Below, in pieces: positions 1 through 7,920 of a stretch of DNA of 64,000 bases. Origin of the DNA: Rhizobium sp. FY34 (GTDB taxonomy: Bacteria > Pseudomonadota > Alphaproteobacteria > Rhizobiales > Rhizobiaceae); assembly GCF_005222845.1 (NCBI RefSeq), contig NZ_STFZ01000036.1, forward strand, positions 179,308 to 243,307. Direction: 5' to 3'. Below the pieces are notes generated by a model. That model searched no databases and was not told the DNA's origin. It saw only the letters and a program-made list of their open reading frames with translations. Both the position numbers and the translations under genes were made by a program. Positions within the stretch are counted from its first letter, which is position 1, and every line of letters starts with the position of its first letter.

Positions 1-311
1 GCAGACATTGAAAAACCGCATCCTGCTCGAAAACTACTTCTTCTCCGAAGACCTTCAAGCCCAGATCGCCGCCTTCGTCGAGTACTACAATCACCAGCGA
101 TACCATGAAAGCATCGGAAATCTGACACCCGCCGACGTCTACTTCGGACGCGGTCATACCATCCTGCTGGAGCGAAAAAGGATCAAACGCGACACAATCA
201 GGCAGCGTCGATTGCAACATCGGCAACAAGCAGCTTAAATCAACAAGCAGACGGACCAGAAACTCCAATCCTTCCAAAGCCAGTCTGTCTCAAATCATTC
301 GATGACGGACA
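1..311 (+). mobile_element. Right end of an IS3-family insertion sequence
   Basis: The window opens inside an insertion sequence. The transposase reading frame ends at 238. About 70 bases later the sequence GACGGACA at 304-311 reads TGTCCGTC on the other strand, as expected for an IS3-family terminus (5'-TG...CA-3'). The neighbouring minus-strand gene reads normally up to this point and then picks up a few codons and a stop from the element, which supports an edge near 311. The left end and target duplication lie outside the window, so the exact boundary is inferred. Confidence 0.65.
2..238 (+). CDS. IS3-family transposase (OrfB), C-terminal part
   Basis: This is the last 78 or so residues of a DDE transposase; the 5' part lies outside the window. 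The visible part has the typical end of the integrase core: an FVEYYNHQRYHES segment carrying the final catalytic Glu region, then NLTPADVYFGRG and a basic tail ending RRLQHRQQAA. This tail is common in rhizobial IS3-family OrfB proteins. The protein would carry out strand transfer of the surrounding element. Nothing in the visible part is broken, but whether the element is intact cannot be judged. Confidence 0.85.
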   Translation, partial: QTLKNRILLENYFFSEDLQAQIAAFVEYYNHQRYHESIGNLTPADVYFGRGHTILLERKRIKRDTIRQRRLQHRQQAA

Positions 312-679
312 CTCATGACTGGCACCGTGGATGGTGGTACATTTATAAATGCATGTTCGACTCCTGTTTCAGGATGAACCTCGAAATTCACGTCGTAGTG
401 CATTTGTGGGTCAGCGTATCGATTAATAGCTGCATTAACGGAGTCCGTGGTGTAGCGCCGAACATTAGCGGGGCAAGACAGTGATTGCAGTTTCTCTTCA
501 CCTTCGCCGCGCATGCCAATTACAATCGTGCCCCCACCATGGTTGGCAAGTGCAATAGCTGCTTTTGCAAGCGTTGCCTTGCCTTTGTTTGTAGTCAAAT
601 CCAGCCAGCTCTTGTACTCATTGGAAAGAGTTTCATTTGGATAGTTGAGAAATGCCAATAGGTCCTGTTGATCCGCCAT
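290..679 (-). pseudogene. AlbA_2-domain (Schlafen-like) protein, truncated by the IS
   Basis: The N-terminal 120 or so residues match the AlbA_2 domain of putative nucleic-acid-binding regulators: an acidic NEYKSWLDL start, then KATLAKAAIALANHGGGTIVIGM, the conserved glycine-rich strand. Such proteins usually run to several hundred residues, whereas this frame stops after 129. The last eight codons appear to come from the terminal repeat of the IS, so the 3' part was lost on insertion. The ATG at 679 is chosen because GGAGGG lies seven bases upstream. It points opposite to the phage late genes, like a cargo gene. Its function is unknown; it was probably regulatory or defensive. Confidence 0.7.
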
Positions 680-749
680 CGCCTTGCCCTCCACACTGAT
701 TCCCGCTATTTCTGCGCCCTTAGATAGCAGACCCCGACAACCTCACGCC

Positions 750-780
750 ATGACCGGACCCGACGTCCGGTCATTTTCGT
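750..780 (+). terminator. Strong hairpin terminator upstream of the baseplate genes
   Basis: A perfect 10-bp stem, ATGACCGGAC paired with GTCCGGTCAT, encloses a five-base loop and is followed by TTTCGTTT. This is a classic intrinsic terminator for plus-strand transcription. It sits just before the baseplate W gene, so it would end transcription from a gene once present further left in the prophage. Confidence 0.65.
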
Positions 781-805
781 TTGTGCCACCCGCTACCTTG
801 TCGGC

Positions 806-1213
806 ATGATCGACAAGGACACAATCACCCACCGCCACTGGTCTTTGAAGGTTGGCCGCGCCGACCTACAGACGGGCGTGGCTGCCGATAGCTACGGCGA
901 CGTGGTGACGGCGGTCGATGATCTCAGCCAATCCATCACCAATATCGTTTTGACGCCGAAGGGTTCTGTTCCGACCGAGCCGGAAAAGGGCTGCGATATT
1001 CTGGGCGCCATCGACAAGCATCCCTCCATCGGCATTCCATACCTGACCCGCGAGATCTGGGATGCGATTACCATCTGGGAACCGCGCGTGACGGTCGAGA
1101 AGGTCGAGGTACTGACGCTGGCCTTCTCGCATTTCAGGACACGGGTGTTCTGGCGGCCTGTCCAGTCGGTGCTTGAAGACATCACCATGACGGAGGTGTC
1201 CTACAATGGCTGA
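806..1213 (+). CDS. Phage baseplate protein W (GPW/gp25 family)
   Basis: This is a 135-residue protein of the GPW/gp25 family, a baseplate wedge component of contractile-tailed phages. Diagnostic stretches are the GSVPTEPEKGCD segment (normally GxxxxxPxxGxxl) and the C-terminal WEPRVTVEKVEV region. Its stop overlaps the start of the J gene by eight bases (ATGGCTGA), so the two are probably translationally coupled. No clear ribosome binding site precedes the ATG. In Mu the equivalent is gp46. Confidence 0.85.
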   Translation: MIDKDTITHRHWSLKVGRADLQTGVAADSYGDVVTAVDDLSQSITNIVLTPKGSVPTEPEKGCDILGAIDKHPSIGIPYLTREIWDAITIWEPRVTVEKVEVLTLAFSHFRTRVFWRPVQSVLEDITMTEVSYNG

Positions 1214-2339
1214 TCCCGTCAAGCGTACCATCAAGCAGCTTCGCGCGGCTGGCGCACCTGAGTTTTTCGAGCGCGACCCCGCCGTCCTGAAGGCGCTGTT
1301 CAAGGCGAAGTTCGAGGAAGTATCGGGCCGCACGCTTTACCCGGCGCAGACCGAAATGTTCCTGATCGAGGTGGCGGCCTATGCGCTTTCGGTCCTGAAC
1401 GAAGCGGCGCAAACCGGCGTGTTGCAAAACACGGTGGTGTTTTCCGAAGGCATTCATCTGGAAAACCGCGCAGCCAGTGTTTCGACCTACAGGCTTTTGG
1501 CGCAGGCCGCCGTCACGACCCTTGAATTCCGTCTGTCCGCCATTCGCCTGCTCGATACGGTGATCCCGAAGGGCACGCGGGTGGCCGCCGCCAGTGCGGT
1601 GACATTCGCAACGGATGCCGATCTGATTATCCCGTCGGGAATGCTGGCGGCTTCGATCACCGCGACGGCCGAACAGCCAGGTGCCGCCTGGAACGGCCTC
1701 AGCGTCGGCGCGGTGACCGACATCCTTGATCCGGTGGCCTTCGTCACCTCGGCCGGCAACACGAGCGTGGTTTCCGGTGGGACCGACATTGAGGAGCAGG
1801 AGCGGTTTCGCCTGCGTGCGGCCAACGCGCTGCATAGGATTTCCAAGTCCGGCCCGCGTGACGGCTACCGCGAGCACGTCATGGCGGTGAGCCCGCAGAT
1901 TGTCGATGTCGCGGTTATCAGGCCAGAGCCCGGCTCTATCGACATCTATCCACTGATGACCAACGGCCTGCCAACTGATGAACTGAAGGCGCAGGTTCTG
2001 GCCTATCTGGACCCGGAGACACTGCGGCCCATGGGCGATGATGTATCCGTGCTTTCCCCGATCGCTGTGGTGTTTGACATAGCGCTGACCGTGCGGGTGC
2101 GTGAAGCTGCAACCGGCCAGCAGGCTTTGTTCGAAGATGCGGCACGGGCGGCATTCCAGCCCTGGACGCAGGAACTGGGAAGCCAGATCGCCCCCTCGGT
2201 TATCACCTCCGCGATCAAATCCTTGCCGCGCGTGGCCGATGCGAAGCTGACGAGCTTTGAATTTACCAATCTTGCCACCTTCCAGTTTCCAGTGCTTGGC
2301 AACCTTGCCGTCAATGTCGTGGTGGTGGGCGATGAGTGA
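1206..2339 (+). CDS. Phage baseplate protein J
   Basis: This 377-residue protein belongs to the baseplate J family (P2 gpJ, Mu gp47). It forms the wedge rim that links the tail tube hub to the fibres. Family features are the N-terminal YPAQTEMFLIEVAAYALSVL helix, the central GTDIEEQERFRLR and GPRDGYREHVMAVSP motifs, and the repeated beta-rich C-terminal half. It overlaps W upstream and the tail protein I gene downstream by eight bases each, giving a tightly packed late operon in Mu/P2 order. Confidence 0.9.
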   Translation: MADPVKRTIKQLRAAGAPEFFERDPAVLKALFKAKFEEVSGRTLYPAQTEMFLIEVAAYALSVLNEAAQTGVLQNTVVFSEGIHLENRAASVSTYRLLAQAAVTTLEFRLSAIRLLDTVIPKGTRVAAASAVTFATDADLIIPSGMLAASITATAEQPGAAWNGLSVGAVTDILDPVAFVTSAGNTSVVSGGTDIEEQERFRLRAANALHRISKSGPRDGYREHVMAVSPQIVDVAVIRPEPGSIDIYPLMTNGLPTDELKAQVLAYLDPETLRPMGDDVSVLSPIAVVFDIALTVRVREAATGQQALFEDAARAAFQPWTQELGSQIAPSVITSAIKSLPRVADAKLTSFEFTNLATFQFPVLGNLAVNVVVVGDE

Positions 2340-2991
2340 TTTCATTTCCCCGCTGCTGGTTCCGCCCGGTATCAGCGACCAACGTGACCGCGATTTTGTC
2401 TCGGCGCTTTCGGCTGTGCTGTCCCGGTTCCAGCCTTCCTCGCTGCTGATCCAGGATGCCTTCACGGCGCCAACGGCCTTGCTGCCTGTGATGGTCATCG
2501 AGCGGGGTTTGAGCGATTTCGTCTCGGCCGACATGCGTGAAGACCTGCTGCGGGCGATGATCGATGCGGCGCCGGAGATCCACGCGATGAGCGGCACGGT
2601 TGCCGGTGTTCGCCGCGCATTGGAAACGCTGGGCATTTCCGCCCGTTGGACGCAGTGGTACCAGCAGACCCCGAAAGCTCACCACGACACCCATAAGGTC
2701 GTGCTGTTCCTCAATGACACCGTCATCAATGGGCACGCCCCGCTCGATCTGCCCAACCAGCGCGCTGCTGCCCGCGTGATTGCCGCCACCAAGCGCCACA
2801 GCCAGGACGTCGCCATTCAATATGGCGTGCGCGGTGACATCAATCTTCGCCCTGGCGCCGCTGCACGCAGAGGCCGAACGGTTCGCATCATGGCGCCACG
2901 GCTGGGCGATGCATCGCATTTGATTTCGACATTCTCTGGAGCGGGAGCCTATGCGCTCCGAACCATTCGCATTAACGCAGGGGCAGCGTGA
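2332..2991 (+). CDS. Phage tail protein I
   Basis: This 219-residue member of the tail protein I family (P2 gpI, Mu gp48) is a baseplate component at the fibre attachment site. The start at 2332 gives MSDFISPLLVPPGISDQRDR and overlaps the J stop; a longer frame upstream is an artefact of overlap. The central region that gives the family its name includes AAPEIHAMSGTVAGVRRALE and WTQWYQQTPKAHHDTHKV, as usual. The fibre gene follows three bases after its stop. Confidence 0.85.
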   Translation: MSDFISPLLVPPGISDQRDRDFVSALSAVLSRFQPSSLLIQDAFTAPTALLPVMVIERGLSDFVSADMREDLLRAMIDAAPEIHAMSGTVAGVRRALETLGISARWTQWYQQTPKAHHDTHKVVLFLNDTVINGHAPLDLPNQRAAARVIAATKRHSQDVAIQYGVRGDINLRPGAAARRGRTVRIMAPRLGDASHLISTFSGAGAYALRTIRINAGAA

Positions 2992-2994
2992 CCC

Positions 2995-5067
2995 ATGGCA
3001 CAGGCCTATTTTTCTCTCATCACCAACGCCGGAAAGACCAAGCTTGCGCAAAGCGCCGCCGGTGGCGCTGCGGTGGTTATCACCCATTTTGCCATTGGCG
3101 ACGGCAATGGTGCTGACACCAATCCCACCGCCGCCTCGACCGCCCTGGTGCGCGAAATATGGCGCACGCCGGTTGAAAGCGTAGCGACTGATCCGGACAA
3201 CCCTTCAGCGATCCTCGTTACGGCGATCATTCCCACCCAGGTCGGTGGCTGGTGGATGCGCGAATTTGGTATTTTTGACCAAGCCGGTGCGATGATCGCC
3301 GTCGCAAAGCCCGTCAGCCAATACAAGCCAACTGCCCAGGAAGGGCAGCTGGAAGACATTCGTTATGAATTCCAGATCGTCATCGGCGAAAATGCTAACG
3401 TAACCCTGCTGGTTGATCCGTCTATTTTGCTGGCAAGCCGCGAATGGGTGATGAGCCGCAAGATACCCATGGCGCAGATGATGCGGACGCCCTGGCTGGC
3501 GGTCAATTCCATGACAGTGACCGCGCCGCCGGCAAGCCCGGCCCAGGGTGACGCCTATCTTGTTCCGGCCGGCGCAACAGGCGCATGGGCTGCAAATATC
3601 GGCCGGATCGCTGAATGGTCCGGCACGGCCTGGTCCTATGCGGTGCCAACCGATGGCCATGGCATTGGCCTGCCGGATGGTCGTATCTTTGAAAGGATCG
3701 GCGGCGCCTATGTCGAGTTCCTTGCAAGCCGCGACTGGGTAAATACCCGCATTACGGCGGTGACGAAGCTCAACCGTCTTCCTTGGCTGGCGGTCAATTC
3801 CATGACGGTGACCGCGCCTCCGGCAAGCCCGGCCCAGGGCGACACCTATCTTGTTCCGGCCGGCGCAACAGGCGCATGGGCTGCAAACATCGGTCGGATC
3901 GCTGAATGGTCCGGCACGGCCTGGTCCTATGCGGTCCCAACCGATGGCCACGGCATTGCCCTGCCGGATGGTCGCCTCTTTGAGAGGGTCGGCGGTGCAT
4001 ATATCGAAAAGCTGGCGCTCGATGCACAATCTGGCCGATGGACCTATGCGGTGGTCGGGGGAACTGCGAACGCGCTTACGGCGACACTGACACCAGCGCC
4101 TATCGCTCTAGTGGCCGGATTGCGGTTCAGCGCCTTTGTCCCATTTGTCAACCTAGGTCCGGTGACCCTGGACCTAAACGTGCTCGGGGCAAAAAACGTT
4201 GTCGATCGGTTTGGCAGAGGCCTGTCAGGCGGAGAAATGATTGGCTTGGTCGATTTTGTTTACGACGGCACAAAATTTTGGTCCAGCGTCGCCAATCCCC
4301 CGTCTCTCGTTGCAAACAGGCCGTACTACGTCAATGCCTTGACTGGCAATGACAGTAATAGTGGCCTGTCTGCAAGCGCTGCTTTCGCCACAATTCAGCG
4401 TGCAGTTGATGTCGTGAGCTCACTCGACCTGAATGGGTTTGTGGCTACGATTTCGGTGGCGAACGGCGCCTATTCATCATTCCAAACGAACCGCTCGGCA
4501 AGCGGGGGCACCATCTCCATTGTCGGAAATAACGCGTCTCCCCAGAGCGTCGTTGTGGGTGGCGTCAGCGGGAGCCCTGGAATCATCCTGGCTCATGATG
4601 GCTATACAGTCTCCGGCTTCACGCCGCAGGGCGCTGCCGGCCAGAGCAACATTTCCGTTTTTGGGGCGTCGGCCACGGTCGGCACGATGTATCACGTGGG
4701 TACATCTGGTGGCGGTGCTCACATCGCATGCGGCGCGGGCGGGTCAATATTTCTGACTGGCTCGCATATCATGGCGGGCGGTGCGGCAGTCGGTCACCTC
4801 TACGCCGCTGACAGCGGCGTGATCAGATCAGCCAGTGTTTTGCCGACAATGATCTTTGCGACAACCGCGCTGTCCTTCGGGGCATTCGTTGTCGCGACAA
4901 ATGGCGATATCAATGTGCTCTACGCCAGCATTACCGGAGCAGGTAACGCGATTGGACCGCGCTATGCAGCATCCCTTAACGGCGTGATCAACACCAATGG
5001 CTCCGGTGAGAATTACTATCCCGGTTCCTTGGACGGCACCAAATCGACGGGAGGGCAGTATGCTTAA
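2995..5067 (+). CDS. Tail-collar fibre protein with two DUF2793 modules and a beta-helix tail
   Basis: This 690-residue protein is modular. Residues 1-155 are a tail-collar fibre N-terminus (ITNAGKTKLAQSAAGG, GGWWMREFGIFDQAGAMI) that attaches to the baseplate. Residues about 165-245 and 262-342 are two near-identical DUF2793 modules. A linker follows, and from about 440 the sequence YYVNALTGNDSNSGLSASAA begins a right-handed beta-helix-like region rich in G, S and V, probably the receptor-binding part. It corresponds in position to Mu gp49 (S). The low-complexity C-terminus and duplicated module are typical of rapidly evolving host-range proteins. The ATG lies close behind the I gene stop. 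Confidence 0.8.
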   Translation: MAQAYFSLITNAGKTKLAQSAAGGAAVVITHFAIGDGNGADTNPTAASTALVREIWRTPVESVATDPDNPSAILVTAIIPTQVGGWWMREFGIFDQAGAMIAVAKPVSQYKPTAQEGQLEDIRYEFQIVIGENANVTLLVDPSILLASREWVMSRKIPMAQMMRTPWLAVNSMTVTAPPASPAQGDAYLVPAGATGAWAANIGRIAEWSGTAWSYAVPTDGHGIGLPDGRIFERIGGAYVEFLASRDWVNTRITAVTKLNRLPWLAVNSMTVTAPPASPAQGDTYLVPAGATGAWAANIGRIAEWSGTAWSYAVPTDGHGIALPDGRLFERVGGAYIEKLALDAQSGRWTYAVVGGTANALTATLTPAPIALVAGLRFSAFVPFVNLGPVTLDLNVLGAKNVVDRFGRGLSGGEMIGLVDFVYDGTKFWSSVANPPSLVANRPYYVNALTGNDSNSGLSASAAFATIQRAVDVVSSLDLNGFVATISVANGAYSSFQTNRSASGGTISIVGNNASPQSVVVGGVSGSPGIILAHDGYTVSGFTPQGAAGQSNISVFGASATVGTMYHVGTSGGGAHIACGAGGSIFLTGSHIMAGGAAVGHLYAADSGVIRSASVLPTMIFATTALSFGAFVVATNGDINVLYASITGAGNAIGPRYAASLNGVINTNGSGENYYPGSLDGTKSTGGQYA
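3490..4011 (+). repeat. Internal 291-bp tandem duplication (DUF2793 modules)
   Basis: Two copies of a segment starting PWLAVNSMTVTAPPASPA lie 291 bases (97 codons) apart, at 3490 and 3781. They are nearly identical at both DNA and protein level over about 230 bases. Most differences are third-position changes plus a few substitutions such as A/T and I/V. The duplication keeps the frame and adds one module to the fibre shaft. Confidence 0.85.
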
Positions 5068-5665
5068 TTACAACCACAGTGCCTGGTACTGGGTGGCCGA
5101 TGACGGGAGGATCTACAGCTCCTCGTGCCAGCATCTGATAGCGGAGGACGATGCTGACTATGTCAATTTCATTGCAGCCGGCGGCACACCGACTACGTGG
5201 CCGAGGGACAGGGCAGGCGACCAAACAGTTACGTCCATGCTGGCTGTTGTCGCACCCTATGGTTTGATCGTTGCCTCATCCGCCCTGGATGCCTGTCGGC
5301 AGATCCGCCTTTCGGCAATTACCAGCGCCTGCGGGGCCGCCATTGTCGGAGGCTTCACATCTGATGCACTCGGATCGCTGCACATCTATCCGAGCCAGCA
5401 GATCGACCAGATCAATCTCATGGGTTCGGTGACCGACAGCCTCTTGCCCGACCTTTCTCCCGATTGGAGCACTCCTTTTTGGTGCCAGGACGAAAACGGC
5501 GCATGGGCTTTCCGGCAGCACGACGCTTTGCAGATCCAGCGGGTCGGGAGCGACGGCAAGGCCCATGTTGTGGCCTGCCAGACGAAACTTGCCATGCTGA
5601 CCGCTGAAGCGAACAGTAAAACCAATCCCGAAGAGATTGCGGCAATAGGCTGGGGGGCGTCTTAA
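5060..5665 (+). CDS. Phage tail fibre-associated protein (DUF4376-like C-terminus)
   Basis: This 201-residue protein follows the fibre gene with an eight-base overlap. The ATG at 5060 has GGGAGG just upstream, so I prefer it to an ATG 63 bases earlier in the same frame. The N-terminus (NHSAWYWVADDGRIYSSS) resembles short fibre-associated proteins. The middle and C-terminus (LHIYPSQQIDQINLMGSV, MLTAEANSKTNPEEIAAIGW) look like the DUF4376 fold found in fibre-assembly and fibre-tip genes. It occupies the place of Mu gp50 (U). A chaperone role is inferred from position; a structural fibre component is equally possible. Confidence 0.6.
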   Translation: MLNYNHSAWYWVADDGRIYSSSCQHLIAEDDADYVNFIAAGGTPTTWPRDRAGDQTVTSMLAVVAPYGLIVASSALDACRQIRLSAITSACGAAIVGGFTSDALGSLHIYPSQQIDQINLMGSVTDSLLPDLSPDWSTPFWCQDENGAWAFRQHDALQIQRVGSDGKAHVVACQTKLAMLTAEANSKTNPEEIAAIGWGAS

Positions 5666-5851
5666 CGGCGGGCCGGCTTCACCGACAAAGCATCCGCGTC
5701 ATTTTGAGCGGGTGGCCGGGGTGCGCAAACACCCCGAGCAACGGGGTCAAGATTAGCGTCCGAACCCGTCCGACAGCACCGAAAGACAACTGTCACACCC
5801 GCACCCTGCGCAGGGCCGGCAACATGTGACTGAGTCGAGAGTGAATCACAA
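5666..5851 (+). promoter_or_regulatory. Leader region before com, with a stable hairpin
   Basis: This non-coding stretch separates the tail genes from the Com-like gene. It contains a perfect 7-bp stem with a six-base loop at 5717-5736 (CGGGGTG, loop, CACCCCG) and further GC-rich pairing potential. No run of T follows the stem, so it is not a clear terminator. In Mu the corresponding region carries the heavily regulated mom promoter; a similar role is inferred from position alone. Confidence 0.4.
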
Positions 5852-6196
5852 TTGGAGAATATCAGATGCGGTTCCTGTTCCGCGCTTCTGTTCAGGGCAA
5901 AGCAGGGCGCAATTTCTAACGATCTGGAAATCAAATGCCGCCGCTGCGGCTCAATCAATCATCTGAGGCCATCCGAGCCCGCACCCGATCGCCAGGAGCG
6001 ACAGGGAAACACGCCTACCATGCCAACCGAAACTGATATGCCGCCCTTGCCGGCGAAAGCCCCCGGTCGGAATCGCTACCGACACCGTCACCAGCAGGGC
6101 GTTATCCTGATCTGTGAGGATCAGGAGGCCCAAAGCCTGCTCTATGACGCGCTGACAGCCATCCGAAACTGCAAAATCAAAGTGGTGGTAACGTGA
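5852..6196 (+). CDS. Com-like zinc-ribbon translational regulator
   Basis: This 114-residue protein starts MENIRCGSCSALLF at a TTG codon. Cysteines at 6, 9, 29 and 32 form a zinc ribbon, with EIKCRRCGSINHLR being the signature of the phage Mu Com family. Com of Mu binds mom mRNA and opens its translation start. Here the stop overlaps the GTG start of the next gene (GTGA), which fits the same kind of translational control. The C-terminal 60 residues, beyond the zinc ribbon, are not recognisable and are longer than in Mu Com. It is the first gene of a three-gene overlapping set. Confidence 0.75.
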   Translation: MENIRCGSCSALLFRAKQGAISNDLEIKCRRCGSINHLRPSEPAPDRQERQGNTPTMPTETDMPPLPAKAPGRNRYRHRHQQGVILICEDQEAQSLLYDALTAIRNCKIKVVVT

Positions 6197-7270
6197 AAAT
6201 TTCCATCCATCATTCATGCTTGGATTTTGAAAGCTATCGGGCGGCACGGGTCAAATCGCTGTTCAACGTCGAAGACGGGAGCGGCTTTGACATCACAGTC
6301 GATTTGCCGGTCGAAGACACGCCATGGAAAATCGGGCTTGTCGTTGGCCCGTCCGGGTCAGGCAAAACATCTCTTGGCCGGCGGGTTTTCCAGACGGATA
6401 GAATGGCTCGTGTCGATTGGCCGGAAGATAGACCTATAATTGATGCCATTGCTCCTGACCGTGACTTCAATGATGCGACCACGGCGCTTGCTTCGGTAGG
6501 TCTTGGTTCGGTTCCGGCATGGCTGCGGCCCTACCACGTTCTTTCAAATGGTGAGAAATTCCGGGCCGATCTTGCCCGGATCGTGTGCGATCAGCCGGAG
6601 GAAATCGTCATTGACGAGTTCACAAGTGTCGTGGACCGGCAGATTGCCAAGGCGTGGCGGCGCACCGAAGGGCGCGCGGTTCTGCTGTCTTGTCACTATG
6701 ATATTGTTGATTGGCTCGACCCGGATTGGGTCTATGACACCGCGACGGGTGAGTTCACCGGGAGGTGTCATCGGCAACGACCCAAGATCACCGTGGAAAT
6801 CCGCCAAACCAATTGGCAATGGTGGCGCTATTTTGAGCCGCATCATTATCTGAAGCTTCCGCATATGATCGCGGCAACTTGCTATGTCGCCTTTGTTGAC
6901 GGTGAGCCTGTCGCCCATGTGGCGTTTTCCACCCGGCCCGGCATGGTTGAGGCGCGCGCTTGCCGGCTGGTTGTTATGCCAGAATGTCGTCGCGGTCGTT
7001 GGTATGCGGTTTTTGAATGCGGTCTCTGCGGCATGGCGGCGTGGCCAAAACCGCTACGCAATACCCATGCCGACATTGTTCCACACATCACATCCCGGTC
7101 TCGCGATGGCCCTGCGCCGCGACCCAAAATGGACGCAAGTTTCCAGCGTTCTCTACGGCGGCAGCAAGGGGAAGAGTGCCAAGTGCGCGGGCATGAAATC
7201 CGGCTATGGCGGACATTTCCGCGCCGTCCAGGGCTTCCGCTATATTGAAGGAACGGAGATCCGCGCATGA
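6193..7270 (+). pseudogene. ABC-ATPase fused to Mom-like GNAT acyltransferase, frameshifted
   Basis: The first 190 residues are a compact ABC ATPase: Walker A GPSGSGKTSLGRR, signature LSNGEKFRADLARI, Walker B EEIVIDEFTSVVDR and an H-loop Cys-His (LLSCHYDIVDW). From about 200 a GNAT-like domain follows (FEPHHYLKLPHMIAAT, VAFVDGEPVAHVAF). It continues in another frame as MRFLNAVSAAWRRGQNRYAI, TSHPGLAMALRRDPKW and YGGHFRAVQGFRY. The frame is broken between 6981 and 7003, exactly at the acyl-CoA-binding loop (expected PEWxGxGVGMRF), with a net change of +1. Such ATPase-acetyltransferase fusions are a known family. Position after Com marks it as the mom equivalent, probably modifying phage DNA bases. 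The start is GTG. Confidence 0.75.
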
Positions 7271-7832
7271 AGGTCGGTATCATTGGCCAAAAGTGGTTGG
7301 CCCAGCAGGTGTTTGATCAGCTCCGGCAATCTTATCAGATTGGCTTTGTGGCAGTCCCGGACGAAACAGACCGGTTGCACACTGCAGCTATGGAGGCAGG
7401 CGCCGTGGTCGTCTGCTATAAGAGGGAAGGCCTATGGCGGCTTCTTGACCACCCTGTCGATCTGTTGATCTGCGCGCACGCTTTTGTATTCATACCACCC
7501 GAGGTCAGAGCCGTAGCCTCCCAAGCTATCGGCTATCATCCGTCACTGCTGCCTTTGCATAAAGGGCGTCATTCGATTGAGGACGCCATAAAGGCCGGTG
7601 ATCGCATCACTGGCGGTTCTGTGTATCACCTGACCGACGAAATGGACGCCGGGCCGGTAGTTTCTCAGAATTGGTGCTTCATTCATGAAGGCGAGACCGC
7701 ACCCGGTCTTTGGCGGAGAGTGCTGGCACCCATGGGGGTGTGGAGATGTTGCTGAATGCTGCTGACCATCTATCCGCGTACGGCTTCATTCCGGCCGAAG
7801 AACAGGAAGAGCTGCGCCGACCGGCAGCATGA
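7267..7832 (+). pseudogene. Formyltransferase-like protein of the phage modification cassette, frameshifted
   Basis: The frame opens MKVGIIGQKWLAQQVFDQL (nucleotide-binding N-terminus) and contains GYHPSLLPLHKGR and GGSVYHLTDEMDAGPVV, the catalytic loops of the formyl-transfer fold (Fmt/GART). The usual Asn of the NxHxSLLP motif is Gly here; the His and the Asp are kept. A two-base TG duplication near 7738 shifts the frame; without it the protein would end LLNAADHLSAYGFIPAEEQ... at 7832, 187 residues in all. The start overlaps the preceding stop (ATGA). It may supply or transfer a one-carbon group to a base or precursor; that role is inferred. Dedicated tRNA formylation seems unlikely at half the length of Fmt. 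Confidence 0.7.
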
Positions 7833-7874
7833 GTACGGGCGGCGGGGCTAACAACACAAAAGGAATTGTTTTCG

Positions 7875-7907
7875 TGTCCGAAAGCTAACGCCACTTTGTC
7901 CGAAAGG
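7875..7907 (+). other. Probable right end of the Mu-like prophage (22-bp transposase-site repeats)
   Basis: TGTCCGAAAG occurs at 7875-7884 and again at 7897-7906, exactly 22 bases apart. The right end of phage Mu carries two adjacent 22-bp transposase sites whose CGAAAR ends face the host DNA, and the arrangement here is the same. Coding sequence of an unrelated host gene resumes within about 15 bases. A terminal CA at the predicted edge is not evident, so the exact boundary is uncertain. Confidence 0.55.
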
Positions 7908-7920
7908 TCGCGCCGCGCCA

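Noticed and set aside
6193..7270. Programmed frameshifting in the ATPase-GNAT gene
   Set aside because: There is no slippery heptamer or strong hairpin at the shift, and a second frameshift in the next gene points to decay.
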